In this document: positions 1-5,802 of the stretch, piece by piece | Numbering within the stretch: the stretch's first letter is position 1 | How the letters are laid out: the number at the start of each line of letters is the position of its first letter | Assembly (NCBI GenBank): GCA_900762945.1 | Contig: CAAFIN010000297.1 | Span: forward strand, 1-6,778 | DNA length: 6,778 bases | Source of the DNA: Clostridia bacterium | Lineage (GTDB): Bacteria > Bacillota > Clostridia > Christensenellales > Pumilibacteraceae | Direction of reading: 5' to 3' | Notes under the pieces: generated by a model | Told to the model about the DNA's origin: nothing | Databases searched by the model: none | What the model saw: the letters and a program-made list of their open reading frames with translations, nothing else | Program-made: the position numbers and the translations under genes

Positions 1-24
1 GTCCCCTAAATACATCATATTTCT

Positions 25-867
25 CTACTCCGCGACTATCGTGAGGTTATGATTTGCGGCGTAAGTTTTGAGGGCGCAGCAGAGGTCGGTCGAGCGGAAC
101 GCTTCGCGGGAGTACGAACACCTCAGCGCGCTCGACAGCGTTTTGTCGCCCACCGAGCGGCGATCGCCGCTTGCTCTGTCGAAGTAAATGCGCATGGCGG
201 CTACGAGGTCGTGACCGTTGGTTATCATAAGATAGTCCTCTACTCTGCCGGGGTCGCGGACGGCGGCGAGTTTTCTCAGACGTTCGCCCTTTATTTCGTT
301 CCTGCGGTTATAAGCGTTGACGAAAGCGACCGCTTCGCTCACGGGCGTGGCTTTACCCGGGCGAATCACTCGGCTGAGGTCGGTGCCGGATACTTTGAGC
401 GCCCATTTGTAGCGGTCGGAACACAGCCGTATCGCGGAGATCGGAAAAAGCGACCGAAGTATTTCATACCGAAGCCGCATGGGCGGCGTTTTTCCGCGGT
501 AAAAATTGACGACCACGCGTTCGAAAGTTTCGTCGTCTTTAACGAGCATGGTTTCGCAACAGCAGCCGTCGCAGTAGAATATACGCTCGAAGCGCTTTTC
601 CGTCTGATAGTCGCGGTCGCGTATGCCGATGACGCGCGGCTCGTCGGGGAACTCCGCGGGCAAAAATTTGTCTATCGTGGTTGACGCGCCGTAAGCCTTA
701 ATAAGCGTGACGGACTTGTCGAACAGAAACCGAAACGCTTTTACGTCGTCCTCGCCCTCTAAGAGTACTATAGTCTTTTTGCGCTTGAAGTCCGCGGACA
801 ACAGCAGGCTGATTTCCGCGGCGGTGTTCTCCGCGGTAAGATTCGAAAAAATCGAGTTACTCCCCAT
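25..867 (-). CDS. DUF4435 / Toprim-fold protein, AriB-like putative nuclease effector
   Basis: This 280-residue protein matches the DUF4435 pattern, a Toprim-like fold found in the AriB effector of the PARIS anti-phage system and related to OLD-family nucleases. Seen directly: a beta strand leading to LLEGEDD (residues 35-41, with E37 as the expected Toprim glutamate), the acidic pair in GIRDRDY (D84 and D86), an acidic/cysteine motif at 97-105 ending in E105, and NGHDL at about 220, which resembles the C-terminal part of the family. Toprim proteins use these acidic residues to bind Mg2+ and cut nucleic acid; AriB is known to cleave tRNA. The length fits stand-alone DUF4435 proteins. ATG at 867 is supported by GGAG six bases upstream, inside the ATPase gene, whose end it overlaps by 11 nt, so translation is probably coupled. 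No signal peptide or membrane segment is visible. Family assignment is fairly secure; the substrate is unknown. The stop lies 24 nt from the window edge, so a further downstream gene cannot be excluded. Confidence 0.85.
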   Translation of the reverse strand: MGSNSIFSNLTAENTAAEISLLLSADFKRKKTIVLLEGEDDVKAFRFLFDKSVTLIKAYGASTTIDKFLPAEFPDEPRVIGIRDRDYQTEKRFERIFYCDGCCCETMLVKDDETFERVVVNFYRGKTPPMRLRYEILRSLFPISAIRLCSDRYKWALKVSGTDLSRVIRPGKATPVSEAVAFVNAYNRRNEIKGERLRKLAAVRDPGRVEDYLMITNGHDLVAAMRIYFDRASGDRRSVGDKTLSSALRCSYSREAFRSTDLCCALKTYAANHNLTIVAE

Positions 868-1687
868 ACTGTTCTCCGAGATCGACCTGAAGATCGCGAT
901 GACCGCCGAGAATTTGCGGCGAATGCGTGGCGATGATCGCGCGTGCGCCGCCGAGCGCGCGGCAAATCTCTTCTACGTCGTCCGCGAGCGTGAACTGCCA
1001 CGCGATATGCATAGAAATTTCCGGCTCGTCGATAAGCAGCAACGCGCCGTCGGGCGTGCCGAACAAAAGATCGGCGTAAAACTCCGTAAGCCGTATCTCG
1101 CCCGCGGACAGCAAAGCGAACGCCGTTTTCTCGCCGCTCTCGTCTATAAATTCCAGACCGCCGCTGCCGACAATCGGCGTTTTGAACGTAAGTTTGTCCG
1201 AAAGCAAACCGACCAGCAGTTCGGCTTTTTCCTTTTCTTTGCCGCCCGCGTTATAAGCCTTGCCGACAACCGCGGGCAGTCCGCGAAGTTTAGCCGCGTA
1301 CTCGCGGATCTTTTCTTCGCCGCCGAGCGCCGCGGAAATATACCCGTCGCCGCCCGCGCGTTTGACCGCGCCCACGAGCGCAGCCGCGCGTTCTTCTGCT
1401 TCCGTCGCGTTTTCGCCTGGGTCAACCGCTTCGCCGTCCACGTTAAAGCCGCCGTCGGTCTTTTCGAAAACGAACTGTTCGCCGCCGTCGAACGAGAGTG
1501 AGAACTCCCGCGCGGGCATGGAAAACAGCGCTTTGTGGTCGCGGTTCGCTACCGCCGCTATCAGCGAAAACAACGTGCTTTTGCCGAAGCCGTTAGGCCC
1601 CGTAAGCACCGTTACGCCGCCGTCCTTCAGCCGCACGCGGTAATTGAACCGCCCGAACAGCCCTTTTACGGATATTTCTCTCAGCAT
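857..1687 (-). CDS. Compact ABC/AAA-type ATPase (AAA_15/AAA_21-like), AriA-like
   Basis: This is a 276-residue soluble ATPase of the ABC/SMC-like superfamily. Seen: Walker A GPNGFGKST (30-38), an ABC signature variant LSAGE (193-197), Walker B LLLIDEPE (216-223) followed by ISMH, and the switch histidine in ATHSPQ (254-258). The region between (about 90-165) is charged and probably helical but too short for a long coiled coil. The DEPE...H and ATHSPQ signatures are those of OLD/RecF-like defence and repair ATPases rather than transporter subunits. Such ATPases dimerise head-to-tail around two ATPs and gate a partner. Here the partner is very likely the DUF4435 protein encoded directly downstream with an 11-nt overlap, the same order as ariA-ariB. 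ATG at 1687 has GGGAGGAG six bases upstream. The protein seems shorter than the AriA proteins I recall, so it may be a divergent, reduced sensor. ATPase call is very secure; the PARIS link is inference. Confidence 0.9.
   Translation of the reverse strand: MLREISVKGLFGRFNYRVRLKDGGVTVLTGPNGFGKSTLFSLIAAVANRDHKALFSMPAREFSLSFDGGEQFVFEKTDGGFNVDGEAVDPGENATEAEERAAALVGAVKRAGGDGYISAALGGEEKIREYAAKLRGLPAVVGKAYNAGGKEKEKAELLVGLLSDKLTFKTPIVGSGGLEFIDESGEKTAFALLSAGEIRLTEFYADLLFGTPDGALLLIDEPEISMHIAWQFTLADDVEEICRALGGARAIIATHSPQILGGHRDLQVDLGEQYGE
874..877 (-). promoter_or_regulatory. Ribosome binding site of the DUF4435 gene inside the ATPase gene
   Basis: GGAG on the minus strand, six bases before ATG 867, lies within the last codons of the ATPase gene. 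It supports the overlapping start and suggests translational coupling of ATPase and effector. Confidence 0.65.
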
Positions 1688-1693
1688 GGTTTT

Positions 1694-1701
1694 CTCCTCC
1701 C
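1694..1701 (-). promoter_or_regulatory. Ribosome binding site of the ATPase gene
   Basis: GGGAGGAG on the minus strand lies six bases before ATG 1687. It is one of the strongest sites in the window and fixes the ATPase start, which places Walker A at the usual distance from the N terminus. Confidence 0.8.
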
Positions 1702-1708
1702 TTTCTGC

Positions 1709-1728
1709 GCCGATAATATATATTCGGC
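1709..1728. repeat. AT-cored inverted repeat between exonuclease and ATPase genes
   Basis: GCCGA (1709-1713) and TCGGC (1724-1728) flank a ten-base AT-only core in the 52-nt gap between the two genes. The minus strand shows no T-run after it, so read-through is expected. The AT core could hold a -10-like TATTAT but I see no matching -35 box. An operator or minor internal promoter is possible. Confidence 0.4.
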
Positions 1729-1739
1729 TGGTAATTTTA

Positions 1740-2870
1740 CTACCGAACGTTATTCCCGTTCCGATTATTTCGCCGCTCGGCTTCGCGTTTTTCGCGCTCG
1801 GCGAGTTCCGCGGCGTAGCGACGGCGTTTTTCGGTGCTTTCCCACCAGCCGACTTCGCGCGTCGTAAACTCGGAATTGCCCGGGAACGGCGTAGCCGTCA
1901 GTTCCTCGCGGGTCACGCCCAGCCGTCTTAAAAGTTCGTCCGTGGTTATTGTTCTCAAGCCGTCCGCGCCCAGGCAACGCGAGCAAGCGTTTTCCGCTCC
2001 CGCCTCGTCGCTGACGTAAAAATCGCAATCGGCGGTTTTAGGCGTGTATCTGCCGCCCGCGTCCGCGATAAGCCGAACGAGCGACAGCATTTCTTTAAGG
2101 TGCGAGTTTTCGTAAGCCTTGCAGAACGCCACGCGTTTACGCTTAAACGGCTGTTTTTCGGCTTTCACGGTCGGGCGATAAGCGCGCACGAACGCGTCGA
2201 AAACCTTTCTGCCGTTGTTGGTCATGCGGTCGCTCTCGTCCGCTCTCGCGCGGTTCACGCGGTCGTTAAGCGTAACCACCGTATCGTCCTCGACCGTGCC
2301 GTCGGCGTACAGCCGTCCGCAGCAGCCGGGGTGTGCTGCCGCAAGCCTCGCGAGCGAAGTACCCGTCTTTTCGGCGATAGCGAGAGTAAGCCGCGCCGTC
2401 ATCAGCGCGTCGTCGTCGGACTTGTGAAGCGTTTCGGTCGCGACTCCCATTTCCTCGCAAGCCTTTTCGAGGTTAAGAACGCGTTTTTCTTCGTCGAGGT
2501 CGCGGAAAAGTTTCTGACTGTCGCAGTAGCGAAACGGCGGAATAGCCAGGTCGTGATCCTCGCAAGCCGTGCGGAGAAACTTCGCGTCGTTGACGAGCGA
2601 ATGCCCGAAAATCATGCGGTCGGGCGCGGTCAGCAGTCCGCTTATCCGCGCGTAAGCCGCGCCGAACGGCTTCGCCCTGTAGTATACCGCAGGCTTAAAG
2701 TGCAGTTTTATGTCGCCGGGCTCCTTTCCCCTAAGACAAAATCTATGCTCGGGGTTTACGAGTATTACGTCCTTTTCTTTGACCGAGCCGTCCTCGCCCG
2801 TGAGTACGTACCCGAACTCGCACAAGTGCGAGCCGTCGCTGCATTCCGTATCGAAAAATAGATAATCCAT
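1740..2870 (-). CDS. DEDDh 3'-5' exonuclease with C-terminal BRCT-like domain
   Basis: This is a 376-residue protein with an N-terminal exonuclease domain of the DnaQ/Pol III epsilon type (about 1-170). ExoI is FFDTE (D7, E9), ExoII is FGHSLVNDAKFL (D95), and ExoIII is HKSDDDA (H149 and D154), so all four metal-binding acids and the catalytic histidine of a DEDDh enzyme are present. It should remove nucleotides from 3' ends of DNA or RNA. Residues about 243-317 read as a BRCT domain: a strand at RVAFC, a helix, AGGRYTPK with the typical Gly-Gly, a strand at CDFYV and the closing helix TTDELLRRLG. BRCT domains bind phosphopeptides, proteins or DNA ends. The last 35 residues are Arg/Glu-rich and probably helical. 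The gene follows its own strong promoter and has AAAGGA four bases before ATG. It lies 52 nt upstream of the ATPase gene without a clear terminator between, suggesting one transcript. Exonuclease call is secure; BRCT is likely; a role in defence is speculative. Confidence 0.88.
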   Translation of the reverse strand: MDYLFFDTECSDGSHLCEFGYVLTGEDGSVKEKDVILVNPEHRFCLRGKEPGDIKLHFKPAVYYRAKPFGAAYARISGLLTAPDRMIFGHSLVNDAKFLRTACEDHDLAIPPFRYCDSQKLFRDLDEEKRVLNLEKACEEMGVATETLHKSDDDALMTARLTLAIAEKTGTSLARLAAAHPGCCGRLYADGTVEDDTVVTLNDRVNRARADESDRMTNNGRKVFDAFVRAYRPTVKAEKQPFKRKRVAFCKAYENSHLKEMLSLVRLIADAGGRYTPKTADCDFYVSDEAGAENACSRCLGADGLRTITTDELLRRLGVTREELTATPFPGNSEFTTREVGWWESTEKRRRYAAELAEREKREAERRNNRNGNNVR

Positions 2871-2883
2871 GTCGTCCTTTGCC

Positions 2884-2899
2884 GCGGCGCCGTCGCCGC
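2884..2899 (-). promoter_or_regulatory. GC hairpin in the exonuclease leader, next to its ribosome binding site
   Basis: On the minus strand GCGGCG and CGCCGC form a perfect 6-bp all-GC stem with the 4-base loop ACGG. It ends three bases before the AAAGGA (2875-2880) that serves as ribosome binding site. No T-run follows, so it is not a terminator. It could lower translation initiation or stabilise the mRNA end; chance in GC-rich sequence is possible. Confidence 0.45.
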
Positions 2900-2917
2900 C
2901 AGATATTTTACCCTTTC

Positions 2918-2946
2918 ATTATACACCAAAAGCGACGACTCGTCAA
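2918..2946 (-). promoter_or_regulatory. Strong sigma-70 promoter of the exonuclease-ATPase-DUF4435 operon
   Basis: TTGACG (2941-2946) and a perfect TATAAT (2918-2923) are separated by exactly 17 bases on the minus strand. The predicted start near 2911 gives a leader of about 40 nt before the exonuclease ATG. Eleven of twelve hexamer bases match consensus, making it the best promoter in the window. Confidence 0.85.
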
Positions 2947-2956
2947 GAGCCGCCGC
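2928..2956 (-). terminator. Rho-independent terminator of the lipoprotein gene
   Basis: On the minus strand, GCGGCGGCTC (2947-2956) pairs with GAGTCGTCGC (2932-2941) to form a 10-bp stem, two of the pairs being G-U in RNA. The loop is five bases, TTGAC, and TTTT follows (2928-2931). It lies about 40 nt after the lipoprotein stop. The T-run is short, so termination may be partial, and the loop overlaps the next promoter's -35 box. Confidence 0.7.
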
Positions 2957-2994
2957 CTTTGTGGGGTGATTTATATTATTATCCCGATTTCTAT

Positions 2995-5697
2995 TTACTT
3001 TTTGTTAAGCGCGGTAACGCCGGTGCCGTTGTAAAGATACAAATGTCCTAAACCCGTTACACCGTCCTTAACCGGCATTTCGGAAGCGTAGGTGATCTTG
3101 ACGTCTACGAACGTAATTCCCTTGCTCGATACGCCCAAGCCGTCCACGGCGCCCTCGTGAATTTTCGTGGACTCGCCCGTCGCGACGGTCAGTTTATACA
3201 AGCCTTCGTTGTTTTTCGTGTTGCTTGCGTAATAAACGTTCTTGCCGTCGCTTATCATATCGACGATTTCGACGTTACTCGCCAGGATCGCAGTCGCGCC
3301 GCCGTTCGGATCATAGGAGTAAATCTTCTTATCCTTCTGATTGTAAACATAGAACTTTCCGTTAAGATAAGTAAACGTTTCGCCGTAAGTCACTTCCGTT
3401 CCAGCGACTTTTTCGCCGGCGTTCACGTCGATATAGCAGAACTTCTTATATCCGACAGTCGGATTGATACAGTAGTACAGTTTATCGCCTACCACCTCCA
3501 GCGCTTGCCAGTTCACGTTATCCTTGCCGATCTGCACCGCGTCCGTATCGTAATCGAGCGAAGTTTTTGCGACTTTTCTCAACCTGTTTGCAGTCGCGCC
3601 GTTGTCCACATAGTAGATATATTCGCCCGCAAACGTAAGCGCGTCCACGCGGCTTTTGGAAACGCGCACGGCGTCCGCGCCCGACTTCATTTCGCGCTTG
3701 TAAAGATCATAGTTGGTAAGATTATAACTGCTGTACCACATATAATCTCCGTCGAACCAGAAATCCGCGCAAGCGTCGGCGATGACCTTGAAGTTGCCCT
3801 TGGTAGCCGGGTTGTACTTGTAGATCGCGCCGCCGTCGCGAGGATTGATATAGTAAATCTCGCCATTGTATTCTTTGGTTTCGGCATAGCCCATAACGCT
3901 GTTGTCCTCGACCGGAACGAAATTTTCCATAACGTCTGCCGACGCGTTGCCTGACAGCGAGTACTTCATAAGGTGCTTGTTTGCGTCGCGATAGTAGTAA
4001 AGATTACTGCCGTCGCCGGTAAGCGAGTACACGTTTTCGTCGACGAGTTTAGTTCCGGGCAGGCTTCCCGAAGCCGAAGTCGTGACCGTGCATACGCCCT
4101 TGCCGAACACGTTCGAAGTCAGAAGGTCGTTATTGATATAGTAAAGGTTGTTGCCGATTACGGTCAGGTTTTTGCCCGCGTCGGTAGTCATTTTCACCGC
4201 GGTCATTGTCGTCTCCGCAAGGTTAATACGGAAAATGGCGTAGCCGCTCGTAGTCGTGCCGATATTAAGGAACAACGTATCGCCCGACAGAGTCATTTCG
4301 GCAACGTTCTTGTCGGTGAGCAAGCCGTCTTTGTCCGTAGCCGCCGCAGCCGCGCCGCCCGCAATCGGAACGCTCGTGAGTTTGCCCTTGCTTGCGCCCG
4401 CCGCGAAGTACACTTTGCCGCCGTAAACGGTCAGCCAACTTGCTTTGCCGCTATAAATCTGCGTGGCGGTTTCGTCCTCAGCCGCCGACAGCGAGTAGCG
4501 ATAAATGCCGTTCTTGTCGCCGCCGAGCAGTCCGTTCACCGCGTAGTAAACGTAGCCGTCCGCCACGGTAAGGTATTCCGCGGTAGCCGAGTACACGGCG
4601 GTAGCCGAAGCCGACGCGGTAAGTTTCTTGATATTCGAGCCGAGAAGCCCCTTGCTCGTGTAGTACAGCGCGCCGCCGGATATCGTCATGTATTGCGCTT
4701 CGTCATTATTCACTTTGGAAAGAGTCGTACCGTCGTACTTATAGAGCGTATCTTCGTCGAGCGGGTTCTGAAAGTACACGGTGCTACCGAGCATCGCAGA
4801 GTATAATTGTTTCTGCGTGGTCTTTATCGTAAGCGTTGCGGTATAGGTACGCTTGTTGTAGTTCGCGCCCGAAACCGTCGCGACTACTACGTGTTCGCCG
4901 CCGTCCGTCACTCCGTCGACGTTTTCGCCGTCGTAAGTATAGGTCACAGAACAACCCGCGGGAACGTCGCCCACTATCGCGAGCGTATGGCTGAGTCCGT
5001 CGTACTCGATCGTTTCGTCCGACAAGGTCAAAAGTCCGTCGGCGATATTCGCTTTGTTGATAACGAGTTTCGCCGTGAGTACGAGCGCGTTGTAGTTGTC
5101 TTTCGTCACAGTCGCCTTTACGTTGTAAGTCCCGGCGTTCGTCGCCTTGTTGTTCTCGTAAGCAACGCTCGCTCCCTCGGGTACCGTGCCGTTCAGCATT
5201 ACCGCGTGTTCGGAGCCGTTATAAGTAACGGTTTTGTCATTGAGCGTAAGTCCGGTAAAGTCCGCCTTGTTTATCACGAGTTTTGCCGTGAGTACGAGCG
5301 CGTTGTAGTTGTCTTTCGTCACAGTCGCCTTTACGTTGTAAGTCCCGGCGTTCGTCGCCTTGTTGTTCTCGTAAGCGACGCTCGCGCCCTCGGGTACCGT
5401 GCCGTTGATTTCCACGACGTGCTCCGTCCCGTCGTAAGTCACGGTAAGGTCGCCGAGCGTCAAACCCGTAAAATTCTGTTTTGTCGGATCTGACGGTTCG
5501 CCGGGTTGTTCGGTGCCGCCGGGTTGTTCCGAGCCGCCGGGTTGTTCCGAGCCGCCGGGCGTATTTCCACCCGTCTGTTCCGTGCCGGGCGTTTCGTTGC
5601 CGCCGTTCGGCGTTTCCGTTTCGCCGCAAGCGCACAGCCCGAACGCGACCGTCAGCGCAAGCATCAGCGCAACGACGATACAAATCGCTTTTTTCAT
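2995..5697 (-). CDS. Surface lipoprotein with MBG-like repeats and DUF5050-like beta-propeller
   Basis: This is a 900-residue exported lipoprotein. Residues 1-23 are a signal peptide (KK, hydrophobic core) ending in the lipobox L21-C22-A23-C24, so C24 is the probable lipid anchor. Residues 25-73 are a Gly/Glu/Gln/Pro/Thr-rich stalk with repeated PGGSEQ units. Three MBG-like beta modules follow (about 74-145, 146-216 and 217-293); the first two are nearly identical over their C-terminal two thirds, ending in LVINKA. From about 296 to the end there are roughly a dozen blade-like repeats with patterns such as GGALYY, DGYVYY, GGKVYF and GEYIYY, resembling the DUF5050/beta-propeller proteins of Clostridia. 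Such proteins sit on the outer face of the membrane and are thought to bind ligands or act as adhesins; the actual ligand is unknown. ATG at 5697 has GGGAGGAG upstream with longish spacing. The gene ends at a terminator and is probably unrelated to the defence-like operon after it. Confidence 0.88.
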   Translation of the reverse strand: MKKAICIVVALMLALTVAFGLCACGETETPNGGNETPGTEQTGGNTPGGSEQPGGSEQPGGTEQPGEPSDPTKQNFTGLTLGDLTVTYDGTEHVVEINGTVPEGASVAYENNKATNAGTYNVKATVTKDNYNALVLTAKLVINKADFTGLTLNDKTVTYNGSEHAVMLNGTVPEGASVAYENNKATNAGTYNVKATVTKDNYNALVLTAKLVINKANIADGLLTLSDETIEYDGLSHTLAIVGDVPAGCSVTYTYDGENVDGVTDGGEHVVVATVSGANYNKRTYTATLTIKTTQKQLYSAMLGSTVYFQNPLDEDTLYKYDGTTLSKVNNDEAQYMTISGGALYYTSKGLLGSNIKKLTASASATAVYSATAEYLTVADGYVYYAVNGLLGGDKNGIYRYSLSAAEDETATQIYSGKASWLTVYGGKVYFAAGASKGKLTSVPIAGGAAAAATDKDGLLTDKNVAEMTLSGDTLFLNIGTTTSGYAIFRINLAETTMTAVKMTTDAGKNLTVIGNNLYYINNDLLTSNVFGKGVCTVTTSASGSLPGTKLVDENVYSLTGDGSNLYYYRDANKHLMKYSLSGNASADVMENFVPVEDNSVMGYAETKEYNGEIYYINPRDGGAIYKYNPATKGNFKVIADACADFWFDGDYMWYSSYNLTNYDLYKREMKSGADAVRVSKSRVDALTFAGEYIYYVDNGATANRLRKVAKTSLDYDTDAVQIGKDNVNWQALEVVGDKLYYCINPTVGYKKFCYIDVNAGEKVAGTEVTYGETFTYLNGKFYVYNQKDKKIYSYDPNGGATAILASNVEIVDMISDGKNVYYASNTKNNEGLYKLTVATGESTKIHEGAVDGLGVSSKGITFVDVKITYASEMPVKDGVTGLGHLYLYNGTGVTALNKK
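5072..5376 (-). repeat. Direct repeat of 92 nt within the MBG modules (period 213 nt)
   Basis: Bases 5072-5163 and 5285-5376 are identical over 92 nt, with a period of 213 nt (71 codons), and similarity continues with scattered mismatches on both sides. They encode the C-terminal parts of MBG-like modules 2 and 1. Identity at synonymous sites points to recent duplication or gene conversion. The third module (about residues 217-293) is clearly older and diverged. Confidence 0.9.
5501..5560 (-). repeat. 18-nt tandem repeat coding the lipoprotein stalk
   Basis: Three tandem copies of an 18-base unit (5501-5518, 5519-5536, 5537-5554) plus six bases of a fourth encode repeated PGGSEQ/PGGTEQ in the stalk just after the lipidated cysteine. 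Two units are identical and one differs by a few bases. The unit is a multiple of three, so copy-number change would alter stalk length without a frameshift. Confidence 0.85.
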
Positions 5698-5707
5698 TTT
5701 TTCTCTT

Positions 5708-5715
5708 CTCCTCCC
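5708..5715 (-). promoter_or_regulatory. Ribosome binding site of the lipoprotein gene
   Basis: A purine-rich GGGAGGAG stretch on the minus strand lies ten bases before the ATG at 5697, followed by AAGAG and an A-run. The spacing is somewhat long, but no other in-frame start nearby would keep the signal peptide intact. Confidence 0.65.
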
Positions 5716-5755
5716 GGGCGCGGGGTCGCCGCTTGCCCGTCAATTAAATTCGTAA

Positions 5756-5779
5756 CGGTCGGGCAGATGCTACCGACCG
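5756..5779. repeat. Perfect 7-bp inverted repeat between XRE and lipoprotein genes
   Basis: CGGTCGG (5756-5762) and CCGACCG (5773-5779) are a perfect inverted repeat around a 10-base spacer. As RNA from the minus strand it would form a GC-rich hairpin, but no T-run follows it, so it is not a standard terminator. The eight-T run lies on its upstream side. It could be an operator for the neighbouring HTH protein, a structured leader of the lipoprotein mRNA, or a weak or rho-assisted terminator. I found no convincing sigma-70 promoter in the 105-nt gap, so the lipoprotein gene may be read through from the XRE promoter or use a poor-consensus promoter. Confidence 0.6.
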
Positions 5780-5802
5780 CGATACGCAAAAAAAATTATG
5801 TA

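Noticed and set aside
1..24. Possible start of a further downstream gene at the window edge
   Set aside because: An ATG ATG is present on the minus strand, but there is no ribosome binding site and only a few codons before the window ends. It cannot be supported.
49..1501. Long plus-strand open frames at 49-684 and 707-1501
   Set aside because: They lie antisense to the DUF4435 and ATPase genes, whose motifs are unmistakable. Their translations show no recognisable domain, and such frames are expected opposite GC-rich codons.
857..1687. ABC transporter ATPase subunit
   Set aside because: There is no permease nearby, the signature is LSAGE rather than LSGGQ, and the Walker B and ATHSPQ regions are of the OLD/RecF/AAA_15 kind.
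25..1687. Gabija (GajA-GajB) or single-chain OLD nuclease
   Set aside because: ATPase and Toprim are separate proteins here and there is no UvrD-like helicase. DUF4435 rather than the OLD Toprim fits the second gene.
3157..5493. Three consecutive plus-strand open frames opposite the lipoprotein gene
   Set aside because: Their translations are Arg/Val/His-rich with internal repetition that merely mirrors the MBG repeats on the other strand. They show no domain or good ribosome binding site.
5501..5560. Short regular repeats considered as a CRISPR array
   Set aside because: The 18-nt units are directly adjacent without unique spacers, are in frame and code for the lipoprotein stalk.
5756..5779. 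Rho-independent terminator after the XRE gene
   Set aside because: The hairpin is not followed by a T-run on the minus strand, nor on the plus strand, where an A-run follows. It is listed only as an inverted repeat.
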